The notes beneath the pieces were generated by a model. The model searched no databases. It saw nothing but the letters and a program-made list of their open reading frames with translations, and was not told where the DNA came from. A stretch of 64,000 bases of DNA from Paenibacillus tarimensis (GTDB lineage: Bacteria; Bacillota; Bacilli; Paenibacillales; Paenibacillaceae): assembly GCF_021532315.1 (NCBI RefSeq), contig NZ_JAKGAO010000006.1, forward strand, positions 62,001 through 126,000, in the 5' to 3' direction. A program made the position numbers and the translations under genes. Below are positions 35,353 to 44,133 of this stretch, in pieces. The stretch's first letter is position 1; each line of letters begins with the position of its first letter.

Positions 35353-37170
35353 ATGAACAGCTTTCGTGCAAGACTTGCAATCATTATGATCGTAACGGTT
35401 GGACTGGCCGTCTTCTTATCCGGTCTGTTCATGGCCAAGTCGGTGGAGCGCAATTATTTAACTTCCAAGCAGGACAATATGATTAGGGAAATGCGGCTCG
35501 TCCTGGACGCAATGGAGTGGAAGCAGGGACAGCCCGAGGAACTGTTTTATTATTACACTAAGGAAGCGAACCGTATTAAGAATATTACCGGCTCCCGGGT
35601 AACGTTCATACGGGGAGACGGAACGGTACTGGGCGAGTCCGATGAGGACCCGAGGAAGCTGCTTAATCATGCCAGCCGCCCTGAAGTGGTAGAGGCCAAG
35701 AGGGATGGAATCGGCCGGGATATCAGGAAGAGCGAGTCTGTTGGCCAGAATATGATGTATGTTGCTCTTGCGCTCGAGCCGGGCTCGGAAAATTCCGATA
35801 TCATCCGAATGGCTATGAGTATTGAAGATGTCGAAAACAGCATCCGGGAGCTGTGGTTCTTCCTCATCATGGGGCTGCTGGTCCTGTTCATCATCTCCGC
35901 CGTGGTCAGCTACCGGGTTGCTCTCGGACTGACCCGTCCACTTGAACAAATTACCAGAGTGGCGAAGCGCATCCGTAATTCCGAATACCAGGCAAGGGTT
36001 ACCGTGAGGAAGCAGGATGAGATAGGAGAGCTGGGAACCGCTATTAATGCAATGGCTGAAAGTCTCCAGGAGCATATGAAGCAGATCAGGCAGAAGGAAG
36101 GTCAGCTCGAAAGCGTACTCGACAATATGATTAACGGCATCGTCATGATTGACCGCAAAGGCAAGATTCTTCTGCTTAACCGGATGGCGGAGGAAGTGCT
36201 TGGCTTCTCGGCGCGCGAGCTTGTCGGCAGGCATTATGCGGAAGCGAAGCAGCAGTATGAGCTCGCACAGATAATCCAGGAGGGACTCGTCAAGAGGCAG
36301 CACCTTCATGATGAGATTACATTCTACTTCCCGGAAGAGCGGCTGCTTGAGATTAATCTGGTACCTGTCTTTCATTCAGTGGAGGAGTTTGGCGGCGTGC
36401 TGCTTGTGCTGCAGGATGTGTCAGCGATCCGCAGGCTGGAGCGAATGCGCAGTGAGTTTGTCGCTAATGTATCCCATGAGCTGAAGACACCAATAGCGGC
36501 TGTCAAGGGATTTGCTGAGACGCTGCTAGGCGGAGCAGTTAATGATCCGGAGGTCGCAAAGTCCTTCCTGCAAATCATCTACGATGAGAGTGAGCGGTTG
36601 AACCGGCTGATCGGCGATATTCTGGAGCTGTCCAAGGTGGAATCCAGACGCGTACCGCTTCAGTTCTCGCCGGTTGAGCTGTCGAGCTTTACGGCGAAGA
36701 CCGTGGAGCTTCTCTCCGCACAGGCTGCGAGCAAGGGAATTACGCTCGAGACTGAAGTTGAGAATGACTTATACCTGGAGGCGGATGAGGACAGGCTCCG
36801 ACAGATTGTGATGAACCTTCTCGCTAACGGTATTAATTACACGCCGGAGGGCGGCAAGGTGACGATGAAGGTTGAGGCGGTGTCCCTGGGCAAATCAGCG
36901 CCGGTCTCTGATGGTGTTGAGAGTGACTACGATCATGTGAGGATCTGGATTACAGATACGGGCATTGGCATACCAAAGAAGGACCTTCCGCGCATCTTCG
37001 AACGCTTCTACCGGGTGGACAAGGCCAGATCGCGAGGCTCAGGCGGCACAGGCCTCGGGTTGTCCATTGTAAAGCATCTAGTCGATCTTCATAAGGGCAC
37101 GATTACAGTGGAAAGCACCGTTGGTGTAGGTTCGACATTCATGATTGAGCTGCCGGTTATCCAGCAGTAG
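35353..37170 (+). CDS. PhoR/ResE-type sensor histidine kinase
   Basis: A 605-residue sensor kinase: helix 1 at about residues 7-27, an extracytoplasmic PAS-like sensor to about 170, helix 2 (about 172-193), HAMP, a PAS domain (about 255-360), HisKA with FVANVSHELKTP (His375), and HATPase_c with NLLANGINYT, DTGIGIP and GGTGLGLSIV. This is the PhoR/WalK architecture. The partner regulator gene lies downstream, not upstream as in most phoPR operons. It starts 41 bp after the BASS gene, so it may be read from the fumarase promoter. Confidence 0.92.
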   Translation: MNSFRARLAIIMIVTVGLAVFLSGLFMAKSVERNYLTSKQDNMIREMRLVLDAMEWKQGQPEELFYYYTKEANRIKNITGSRVTFIRGDGTVLGESDEDPRKLLNHASRPEVVEAKRDGIGRDIRKSESVGQNMMYVALALEPGSENSDIIRMAMSIEDVENSIRELWFFLIMGLLVLFIISAVVSYRVALGLTRPLEQITRVAKRIRNSEYQARVTVRKQDEIGELGTAINAMAESLQEHMKQIRQKEGQLESVLDNMINGIVMIDRKGKILLLNRMAEEVLGFSARELVGRHYAEAKQQYELAQIIQEGLVKRQHLHDEITFYFPEERLLEINLVPVFHSVEEFGGVLLVLQDVSAIRRLERMRSEFVANVSHELKTPIAAVKGFAETLLGGAVNDPEVAKSFLQIIYDESERLNRLIGDILELSKVESRRVPLQFSPVELSSFTAKTVELLSAQAASKGITLETEVENDLYLEADEDRLRQIVMNLLANGINYTPEGGKVTMKVEAVSLGKSAPVSDGVESDYDHVRIWITDTGIGIPKKDLPRIFERFYRVDKARSRGSGGTGLGLSIVKHLVDLHKGTITVESTVGVGSTFMIELPVIQQ

Positions 37171-37358
37171 TACGGTGTGCACTTCCGGTCCCGGACACGG
37201 GCTGGAGGTGCCTTTCCGGCTGCCCAAATATTAAGATTTTGTTTAGAATTCGACTTTTTTTACAATACGTTTACCCTTCTCTAACAAAAACATGCTATGA
37301 TGAACGTATTATAAATGAATATGCGGCCAGGGTGGTCCGCAAATCCTCGGGGGTTTTC

Positions 37359-38078
37359 ATGTCTCATAAGATACTGGTTATAGAGGATGAACCGACATTA
37401 GCACGTCTTTTGTCCTACAACCTGACACAGGAAGGCTATGAAACGACGGTTGCCGACCATGGCGCTGAAGGACTCCAGATCGCACTGCAGCGTCACTTCG
37501 ATCTGATTATTCTCGACATTATGCTGCCGGGAATGAACGGGTTTGAAATTTTGACGAAGGTTCGGCAGAATGGCGTCAGGACGCCAATCATCATCTTGAC
37601 GGCGCGCAATGCGGAGGAAGAAGTGGTTCAGGGGCTTAAGCACGGGGCAGATGACTACATTACGAAGCCGTTCGGCGTAGCCGAGCTTCTCGCCAGGGTG
37701 TCGGCTGTTCTGCGGCGTACCCATAATGAAGACGTAAGAGCGGCAGATGTGACGGAGAAAGTGATTGCAGTAGGTGAACTTGCGATTTACCCGGAGAAGT
37801 ATGAAGTGGTAATTGGCGGAGAAACCGTGCCGCTTCGGCCGAAGGAATTTGAAGTACTGCTGTATCTGGTACAGCGGCCGGGAATGGTTATCACAAGAGA
37901 CGATCTGATGAACGTTGTGTGGGGGTTTGACTACATAGGCGGCCAGAGAACGGTCGATGTGCATGTTAGCTCTCTGCGCAAGAAGCTGGAGCTCAGCCAG
38001 CAATCTGTTCAGATAGAATCAATCCGAGGGGTCGGATATAAGCTCGTTATGCCAAAAAAGCTCGGAGCACCTAAATAA
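37359..38078 (+). CDS. OmpR/PhoP-type response regulator
   Basis: A 239-residue regulator with a receiver domain (Glu/Asp in VIEDEP, phospho-acceptor Asp53 in LDIMLPGMNG, conserved Lys in YITKPF) and a winged-helix DNA-binding domain (RPKEFEVLLYL, RTVDVHVSSLRKKLE, IRGVGYKL). ATG at 37359 matches the family start; the upstream frame lacks one. A 188-bp gap separates it from the kinase gene and contains AT-rich promoter-like sequence, including TTGTTT at 37239 and TACAAT at 37261. It may therefore also have its own transcript. Confidence 0.92.
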   Translation: MSHKILVIEDEPTLARLLSYNLTQEGYETTVADHGAEGLQIALQRHFDLIILDIMLPGMNGFEILTKVRQNGVRTPIIILTARNAEEEVVQGLKHGADDYITKPFGVAELLARVSAVLRRTHNEDVRAADVTEKVIAVGELAIYPEKYEVVIGGETVPLRPKEFEVLLYLVQRPGMVITRDDLMNVVWGFDYIGGQRTVDVHVSSLRKKLELSQQSVQIESIRGVGYKLVMPKKLGAPK

Positions 38079-38101
38079 AGGTGAGCCGAGCTTGTTTTAT
38101 T
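38059..38101. terminator. Bidirectional terminator overlapping the regulator stop
   Basis: AAGCTCGG (38059-38066) pairs with CCGAGCTT (38086-38093), with inner CACCT/AGGTG. GTTTTATTT follows on the plus strand and a run of A precedes. It separates convergent genes. Confidence 0.88.
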
Positions 38102-38966
38102 TGCGGTTCCAGGCGAGCATCTTCTTCTGATATTCCTTGGGGGAGCAATCATTATATTTCTTGAACATCTTGTAGAAATGCGCCATATTGGGGATACCGA
38201 TTTTTTCACCGATCTCGGATATGCTCCGGTCCTCAGTAAGCAGAATACGCTCGGCCCACTTGATCTTCCGGTAGTTTACGTATTCGGTGAAGGACAAGCC
38301 TACGGCCTTCTTGAAAAATTTGACGAAATAGTAATAGCTCATATTTGCCAGCTTACACACATGATCGACATGAATTCGGCTGGTAAGATTCGCTTCGACA
38401 TAATCGAACACGGGCTTGAGACGTATCCGGTCGAAATCCTCGCCTTCCTCCAAGGCCCGCTCGGGGTCATTGCGGAGAAGCAGCAGCAGAATATTCTTAA
38501 TCAGGATGCTGACGGCCATTTCGTATCCGGGCGGTTTGGCTGCCGCTTCCTCGAAGATCTCCCGGATAAAGCCGGCGATCTTCTCTTTTACGTGAGGCCG
38601 TTCTTTAAAGATATAATTGATTCGGCTTAGCGGATTCTTGGTTTCGGTAAAAAAACGGATATACTGCATCGTACTGTGGTCGAAGAACTGGTCAATGTCG
38701 AATTGGAGCACATAATAATCCAGGGGACCGGAGGTGCTCTTGTCACGATGGAGCTGAGAGGAACCGATCACGACGATATCTCCCGGGGTGAGATGATGGT
38801 ATTCATCCTCAATATAGACATCCAGCTCCCCTTGATCGATCAGCAGCAGTTCGATTTCACGATGATAGTGCCAGCTGATGAACAGATCATCCTCGCGGAT
38901 GCTCCGGAAGATCCGCAATGACAAGAGAGGGTTTTCAAAATCGACTTTCTCGTTGTAAGCTTCCAC
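38097..38966 (-). CDS. AraC-family regulator with N-terminal cupin domain
   Basis: A 289-residue regulator with an N-terminal sugar-sensing cupin (WHYHREIELLLIDQGELDVY, then LTPGDIVVIGSSQLH) and a C-terminal AraC double helix-turn-helix (VCKLANMSYYYFVKFFKKAVGL written in part; then MAHFYKMFKKYNDCSPKEY). Regulators of this form control sugar-uptake or glycosidase genes. No such gene lies directly adjacent, so the target is unknown. GTG at 38966 has GAGGAG 7 bp upstream; the longer frame from 39002 has no site. Confidence 0.85.
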   Translation of the reverse strand: MEAYNEKVDFENPLLSLRIFRSIREDDLFISWHYHREIELLLIDQGELDVYIEDEYHHLTPGDIVVIGSSQLHRDKSTSGPLDYYVLQFDIDQFFDHSTMQYIRFFTETKNPLSRINYIFKERPHVKEKIAGFIREIFEEAAAKPPGYEMAVSILIKNILLLLLRNDPERALEEGEDFDRIRLKPVFDYVEANLTSRIHVDHVCKLANMSYYYFVKFFKKAVGLSFTEYVNYRKIKWAERILLTEDRSISEIGEKIGIPNMAHFYKMFKKYNDCSPKEYQKKMLAWNRK

Positions 38967-39126
38967 TCGTGCACTCCTCACTATGACAACATTGCATAAC
39001 ATTCACCATCAATGCCGTTTCAATATAGTTAGACACTTACCTATACTTTATTCTATTGTGAGTGCCTGGTAAGAATCAAGTCTGAACACAATTTTTGATG
39101 GATTGCAGCGCAAGGAGGGAACGGAT

Positions 39127-39612
39127 ATGTGGAATCTAAGGACCAGAATGAACAAGAGAGAGGTTGGAAGTGGCGGGTACTTGCCTCTGCTTGCCGCTGT
39201 CATCCTGTTAGCCGCCTTGACAGCATGCCAGCCGGACAGAACGAATCAAGAGCCTGTAGATTCAATCGAGGGCCAGACGGAAGGCCAGGATAAGATGACA
39301 CCACAGGAGACGGCCGAGGGGCTCGTAGTTGAGCTGAATAACCATTCGGGGAGGCTGCTAGCAGGGCTGTCGCTCCAGTACCCCGGCGGACTGCTTGCCC
39401 TTACGCCAATTGCTGCCGGGGAAGACATCAGGGTAACGGTAATCCCCGATCTAGAGCAGGGAGGAGAGCTGCGGCTATTGTATCGCGATTCAGCGGATCA
39501 AGTGAAGTCTCTCACGCTGCCGGGTCTTCTGTCCGGGGAGACAGAGGGACCGATCCGGGTTCCCATCCATACGGACGGGGCGGAAGGGCTGCAGCTAATC
39601 AACGCCTCGTAA
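39127..39612 (+). CDS. Small predicted lipoprotein of unknown function
   Basis: A 161-residue protein with a signal peptide ending in LTAC (lipobox), an acidic Gln/Glu/Asp-rich linker, and a beta-rich domain of about 100 residues (LVVELNNHSGRLLAGLSLQY onward). The domain may be immunoglobulin-like, but no family was recognised. ATG at 39127 has AAGGAGG 8 bp upstream. It is monocistronic, with no clear terminator behind it. Confidence 0.7.
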   Translation: MWNLRTRMNKREVGSGGYLPLLAAVILLAALTACQPDRTNQEPVDSIEGQTEGQDKMTPQETAEGLVVELNNHSGRLLAGLSLQYPGGLLALTPIAAGEDIRVTVIPDLEQGGELRLLYRDSADQVKSLTLPGLLSGETEGPIRVPIHTDGAEGLQLINAS

Positions 39613-39815
39613 TGCCGTACAGCAGACTGCGGAGTATACGCTCGTGCTGATGCAAGCCCTCATCCCCCTGAAGGAGGACGCTGTTCTCCGACGATAAATC
39701 CCTTCTGCTCGAGCGCCCGTTTGTAAATTTTGAATGAAACAGCTTGTATCTGTGCAGCATCAGCCTTTACACTCTTAATAGAGTACAAGGCTGATAGGGA
39801 TAAGGAGCATAGGTT

Positions 39816-41030
39816 ATGAAAGCAACCAGTAGAGGAAACCCACAGAATGGGCAGAAGGGAAAGCTCGCCGCATTATTAGAAGTGCTGGCCGTTTCAACGA
39901 AGCTGGGTCTTACTTCCTTCGGAGGCCCGATTGCTCATCTTGGTTATTTCCACGGTGAGTATATACGTAAACGCAAATGGATGGATGAACGGAGCTACGC
40001 TGATCTGACTGCGCTATGCCAGTTTCTCCCGGGACCCGCCTCAAGCCAGGTTGGAATCGGGATCGGGATTGTGAGAGCCGGCTTGCTTGGCGGTCTTATT
40101 GCTTGGCTCGGCTTTACGCTTCCATCTGTTATCGCGCTGGTTGCATTCGCCTACCTGCTGCAGGGCTTTGATATCGGAAGCGCTGGCTGGATTCATGGGT
40201 TAAAAATTGCAGCTGTCGTTATTGTCGCACATGCAGTTATGGGGATGGGGCAAAAGCTGGCGCCGGATCGTGAGCGGATGACAGTGGCGGTTATGGCGGC
40301 AATTGTAACCTTATTCTGGCAGACGGCTTACAGTCAGGTATTGACTATTGTGGCAGCGGGAGCGGCAGGGCTGTGGATCTATCGGCGCAAGCTGGTTGAA
40401 CCCAGTCCGATGCTGCCGATTGCTGTAAGCTGGCTAACCGCTGTAACCTGCCTGGTATTGTTCGGTACACTGCTGCTTGGTCTTCCGCTGCTTAGGCAGT
40501 GGAGTGAAGCGCAGTGGCTCGCCATGTTTGACAGCTTCTACCGTTCCGGCTCTCTTGTGTTTGGCGGGGGACATGTTATGCTGCCGCTTCTCGAACGGGA
40601 GGTAGTGCCCGCTGGCTGGGTCAGCCAGCAGGATTTTCTGGCCGGCTATGGTGCCACTCAGGCAATCCCTGGGCCGCTCTTCACCTTCGCCGGTTATCTG
40701 GGCGCTATGGCATCCGGTATAGCAGGCGCGGTAATTGGGATAATCGCAATCTTCCTGCCGGCATTCCTGCTTATTGTGGGTGCACTGCCGTTTTGGAACG
40801 GTCTTAAAGGGAACCAGAGGGTACAGGGGGCACTAATGGGCATTAATGCGGCTGTTGTCGGGATCTTGCTGGCTGCTTTATATGATCCCTTATGGACGTC
40901 GGCCATCCTTGGACCCTTGGACTTCGCCTTGGCACTGATGCTGTTTGTGTTGCTGGTATACTGGAAGCTGCCGCCTTGGATAATCGTGCTCGCTGCCGCG
41001 GCTGGAGGTGTCCTGCTTGACTATCTCTGA
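39816..41030 (+). CDS. chrA: Chromate transporter, two-domain ChrA (CHR family)
   Basis: A 404-residue membrane protein with two homologous CHR halves. The first carries LTSFGGPIAHLGYF and LCQFLPGPASSQ, the second SLVFGGGHVMLPLLE and ATQAIPGPLFTFAGYLG. Both halves keep the FGG and PGP motifs typical of long-chain ChrA, which exports chromate by an anion exchange mechanism. AAGGAG precedes the ATG. It ends 1 bp before the end of the convergent DUF3231 gene, and no hairpin separates them. Confidence 0.93.
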   Translation: MKATSRGNPQNGQKGKLAALLEVLAVSTKLGLTSFGGPIAHLGYFHGEYIRKRKWMDERSYADLTALCQFLPGPASSQVGIGIGIVRAGLLGGLIAWLGFTLPSVIALVAFAYLLQGFDIGSAGWIHGLKIAAVVIVAHAVMGMGQKLAPDRERMTVAVMAAIVTLFWQTAYSQVLTIVAAGAAGLWIYRRKLVEPSPMLPIAVSWLTAVTCLVLFGTLLLGLPLLRQWSEAQWLAMFDSFYRSGSLVFGGGHVMLPLLEREVVPAGWVSQQDFLAGYGATQAIPGPLFTFAGYLGAMASGIAGAVIGIIAIFLPAFLLIVGALPFWNGLKGNQRVQGALMGINAAVVGILLAALYDPLWTSAILGPLDFALALMLFVLLVYWKLPPWIIVLAAAAGGVLLDYL

Positions 41031-41031
41031 C

Positions 41032-42042
41032 CTATTGCTTATTAGCGAGTACCCTGCGGTCAACATTTCCCGGAAGCTTCTCCATCCAGCCATATTTAAT
41101 TAACAGCTCCGCTCCATCGTTGGAGTAGGCGGCAATCTCGGCTGCAAGCCGTGTATAGGAAGCCGAGATATCCCTTCGCATGGAGACGGACATAGCGGCT
41201 CCATAATTCGTAAGGGCGGCCGCATTTAGCCCTGTGATATGGAAGAGCATCAGCTTATCCGAGAATGGGGCTTCCGTAGAGGCCATCACATCGGAATCCC
41301 AGGTCATGGGAGCAGGCAGGTCTTCATCTCGCAGGTACGAAGAGAACACTTCGATCTGCTTGTGCGCAATATCCTTGCCGCGCAGGAAATATCCGCGGAT
41401 TTCCTCTGACTGGGCGCATTGTGCGAATCCGGCAATGAATGCTTTGCCGAAGGCGTTAGTCTGTATATTGTTGTACAAATGATTGATTTCAGCCGCATTC
41501 AGCGGACGTCTGTCCCCCATCAGCCCGCTCAGGAAGCTTTCCTTATGCACGTATTCGGCCGTTTCAGGTGTCGGTATATAAGGTGCGCGAATGAATAACC
41601 CTTTCTGCAAAAGAATTTCAGCCGCTTTGTTATACAGCTCCGCGGTGGATGTTAGGCCTTTGGTAAAGAATTCCCTAACGTCCTCGCGGGCAGAGCTTGC
41701 CAGGGCAATCGAGTACAGGGTCAGTCCATGCTTGGCTGCATTTTTGAGGTAAATGAGAAAGGCGGTATCTGAATACATACGCGCAGCGTCAAGGTTCACA
41801 TCTTCATCGGTAAAGCCGTGCGGAACAGGGAAGTTATCACTTTTGAACAGCTGGGGGATGAGCTTAAGATGCTTCTCGCTGATACTGCGTGAAAACTCCA
41901 GGATCTCTCTGATCTCGGTGTCCTCGACCTTCCGCAAGAAATAATCGAGGATGCGGATCGCCATGCTATCCCCCATATAGTTGCTCCACAACTGGGCGAT
42001 TTCGGCAGATGTCAGGCGTATGTTTTGCTCGGTGTATGACAA
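41032..42042 (-). CDS. DUF3231 family protein, two tandem domains
   Basis: A 336-residue, mostly helical protein made of two DUF3231-type halves of about 165 residues (first starts near LTSAEIAQLWSNYMGDS, second near LNAAEINHLYNNIQTN). The family is found in Bacilli and resembles ferritin-like four-helix bundles of the YckD/spore-coat type; its function is unknown. TTG at 42042 is the start, with GGAGG 8 bp upstream. Confidence 0.85.
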   Translation of the reverse strand: MSYTEQNIRLTSAEIAQLWSNYMGDSMAIRILDYFLRKVEDTEIREILEFSRSISEKHLKLIPQLFKSDNFPVPHGFTDEDVNLDAARMYSDTAFLIYLKNAAKHGLTLYSIALASSAREDVREFFTKGLTSTAELYNKAAEILLQKGLFIRAPYIPTPETAEYVHKESFLSGLMGDRRPLNAAEINHLYNNIQTNAFGKAFIAGFAQCAQSEEIRGYFLRGKDIAHKQIEVFSSYLRDEDLPAPMTWDSDVMASTEAPFSDKLMLFHITGLNAAALTNYGAAMSVSMRRDISASYTRLAAEIAAYSNDGAELLIKYGWMEKLPGNVDRRVLANKQ

Positions 42043-42123
42043 GGCTGCATCCTCCAGACATGATTATTTTTTTATATCATTTGCACATTAATTCGTTACT
42101 ATACAACGGTCTTACGGCCCTGA

Positions 42124-42173
42124 CAAAAAAAGACACCGGCTCATCTGCGGAATGCAGAGCAGGCCGGTGTCTT
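42124..42173 (-). terminator. Terminator of the 42-residue gene
   Basis: On the minus strand AAGACACCGGC pairs with GCCGGTGTCTT, with an inner CTGC/GCAG pairing, followed by a run of seven T. It lies 33 bp after the small gene. Confidence 0.88.
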
Positions 42174-42206
42174 AAAGTATTGCAGCGGATAACATTTATT
42201 AACAAG

Positions 42207-42335
42207 CTACTTGGAGTTTCCTTCCGCTTCCTCTGACAGCTGGTGAAGCGATTTGATTTTACCGTGCGGCTTCTGGTCCTGTTTCCGGATCTTCCATGCA
42301 TTCTCCCTGCGGTTCTTGGATGAACTCATCGGCAT
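42207..42335 (-). CDS. 42-residue basic protein of unknown function
   Basis: A small frame of 42 codons, very basic (Lys/Arg/Gln-rich, starting MPMSSSKNRRENAWK), without membrane segments. AAGGGGAG lies 5 bp before the ATG at 42335 and 11 bp before an in-frame ATG at 42329, the more usual spacing. A clear terminator follows on the same strand, so this is an isolated transcription unit downstream of the GbsR-type gene or read from it. No family is recognised. Confidence 0.65.
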   Translation of the reverse strand: MPMSSSKNRRENAWKIRKQDQKPHGKIKSLHQLSEEAEGNSK

Positions 42336-42412
42336 ATCAGCTCCCCTTGATAATAATGACTGCAGCTATATCGTCTCCACGATTAAGCCGGGTTATGAGC
42401 AGAACCGGACCG

Positions 42413-42970
42413 TTACAGGTTCAGCTTGTTCAGATTGTCGTTAAACAGCTTGCCCTGCTGAAGAAGATGGATGAAGCGCTGCAGCCATTCGTAATATTCT
42501 AGTGCGTGTACCAGCTTGTGGTAGACAGCAAGCGCCTCTTTCCGCAGCTCGTCACTGGTGGATGCATCCAGAATGATAGCCTGCACTTCGGGAAGGGCCT
42601 TATCAGCTGCTGAGCGCATGACGTCTACCTCGCGCTGCAGCTTTTTTGTGAAGAAAGATTGAAAAGCTTGATAGAAGTCAGTCTCTGCCTTATAAAGCTC
42701 CTTGCGTTCGAGCTTTTCATCAAGCTTGTGTACCATCCGTGATTCGATCAAGGAACGGACGGCATAGCTCATGCTCGACTTGCTCATCCCCATCGTGTCC
42801 TTCATTTCCTCCAAAGTCATCGGACGGTCCTCGAAGAACATAATGCCATACAATTCCCCGACGGAAGGCGTGGCCCCATATAAATCCATCGTGACGGATA
42901 TCGCTTCAATCACGGAGCGCTTCAGCCGCTCAAGCTTAACCTCACTGCTCGGGATGTCAGTCATCGTCAT
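42413..42970 (-). CDS. GbsR/MarR-family transcriptional repressor
   Basis: A 185-residue regulator with a MarR-like winged helix (ATPSVGELYGIMFFEDRPM, then MGMSKSSMSYAVRSLIE) and an all-helical C-terminal part, the layout of GbsR, OpcR and CudC. In B. subtilis GbsR senses choline and controls choline uptake and glycine betaine synthesis. It is divergent from an Ugp-like import operon; the 265-bp spacer carries two palindromes with TTGAAC/GTTCAA half sites. A direct choline effector here is an inference. Confidence 0.87.
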   Translation of the reverse strand: MTMTDIPSSEVKLERLKRSVIEAISVTMDLYGATPSVGELYGIMFFEDRPMTLEEMKDTMGMSKSSMSYAVRSLIESRMVHKLDEKLERKELYKAETDFYQAFQSFFTKKLQREVDVMRSAADKALPEVQAIILDASTSDELRKEALAVYHKLVHALEYYEWLQRFIHLLQQGKLFNDNLNKLNL

Positions 42971-43142
42971 TATTTCCTCTCCCGGTAATAAATCTCAGGT
43001 AATAGTATACAGGTTAACGGCGCGGTTTGATAGAATAGCAGGCTGTTTTTTTGCTTGCTGTCAGAGTTGTTCTTAAAGAAATCATCATATGGCGTTAACA
43101 CAGCGTTGACCCTTCGATTTCGACATGAATGTACAATATTTT

Positions 43143-43155
43143 TTGAACAGTTCAA
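43143..43155. promoter_or_regulatory. Palindrome 1, candidate GbsR-type operator
   Basis: TTGAAC-A-GTTCAA is a perfect 13-bp inverted repeat midway between the divergent genes. Its left half could act as a -35 box for TAATAT at 43165-43170 (16-bp spacer), so a bound repressor would block that promoter. Confidence 0.5.
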
Positions 43156-43200
43156 TACTATAGTTAATATTACTGACAAATATCGCAAAAAAGCAAACTC

Positions 43201-43218
43201 GTTCAATAATTATTGAAC
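43201..43218. promoter_or_regulatory. Palindrome 2, candidate GbsR-type operator
   Basis: GTTCAATAATTATTGAAC is a perfect 18-bp inverted repeat ending 5 bp before AGGAGG of the first permease gene. It uses the same half sites as the palindrome at 43143, in inverted order. A site here would lie downstream of the transcription start and could act as a roadblock, the mechanism reported for GbsR. Confidence 0.55.
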
Positions 43219-43235
43219 ATTTAGGAGGAGTTAGT

Positions 43236-44120
43236 TTGAAATGGCGCAAGAAGCTCGGTGAACCCGCTGCATATGGCTATCTGCTGCCGGCTCTGATCCC
43301 GCTGACCTTATTCTGGATCGCGCCGATGCTGTACGTTGTATATCTGGGATTTACGGATTGGGACTTTATGAGTCCCGACAAAACCTGGGTGGGTCTTGAT
43401 AATTATACGGAGCTGCTGCAGAATGAGGATTTCTATAAGTCACTGCGTGTGACTCTGCTATTCGGTCTCGGGACTGTGGTTCCCGTAATGGCGGGGGGGC
43501 TGGCACTGGCTTCCCTGCTGCAGGGCAAGCTCAGGGGCAAAGGAATTTACCAGGCTATTGTCTTCTCGCCTTGGATTACAACGACTGTTGCGGTTTCTAT
43601 CGTCTGGTCCTGGATATTCGAGCCGCGTGCCGGGCTGGCTAACGAGGTACTAAGACTATTGGGTCTAGAAGGCGTGGAATGGCTGCAGAGCTCGGTGTGG
43701 GCTCTCCCTGCCGTTATCATCGTGAGCGTATGGCAGAGCATAGGATGGGCCATGGTCTTCTATCTGGCTGCGCTGCAGCAGGTGCCTCAGGATTTGAAGG
43801 AGGCGGCGGCTATCGACGGAGCCGGCAGACTGAGAACCTTCTGGAATGTGACGATTCCGCTCATATCTCCAACGTCATTCTTCCTGTTCATCATTCTGTG
43901 GATTCAATCATTCCAGGCTTATGACCAGATCAGTATCATGACACAGGGCGGCCCTGCAGGATCAACACGGACACTGCTGTACCTGTACTATCAATCAGCC
44001 TTCGAGCGGTTCGATGTAGGGGAAGCATCCGCTGTGGCATTGGTGCTTGTGCTCCTGTCTGCTGCGTTCTCCCTGCTGTCCGGGTGGGTCAGCAGGCGGT
44101 TCGTCCATTATACGAATTAG
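43236..44120 (+). CDS. ABC transporter permease, UgpA/MalF type
   Basis: A 294-residue permease with six helices and the EAA loop LKEAAAIDGAGRLRTFW. First gene of a six-gene operon behind two palindromic sites. TTG at 43236 is used, with AGGAGGAG about 7 bp upstream. It pairs with the next gene product; no ATPase gene is in the cluster. Confidence 0.92.
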   Translation: MKWRKKLGEPAAYGYLLPALIPLTLFWIAPMLYVVYLGFTDWDFMSPDKTWVGLDNYTELLQNEDFYKSLRVTLLFGLGTVVPVMAGGLALASLLQGKLRGKGIYQAIVFSPWITTTVAVSIVWSWIFEPRAGLANEVLRLLGLEGVEWLQSSVWALPAVIIVSVWQSIGWAMVFYLAALQQVPQDLKEAAAIDGAGRLRTFWNVTIPLISPTSFFLFIILWIQSFQAYDQISIMTQGGPAGSTRTLLYLYYQSAFERFDVGEASAVALVLVLLSAAFSLLSGWVSRRFVHYTN

Positions 44121-44133
44121 GAGAGAGATTGCT

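Noticed and set aside
39763-39795. GCCTT...AAGGC imperfect palindrome upstream of chrA as chromate-regulator operator
   Set aside because: Several mismatches inside the arms and no regulator gene adjacent; too weak to call.
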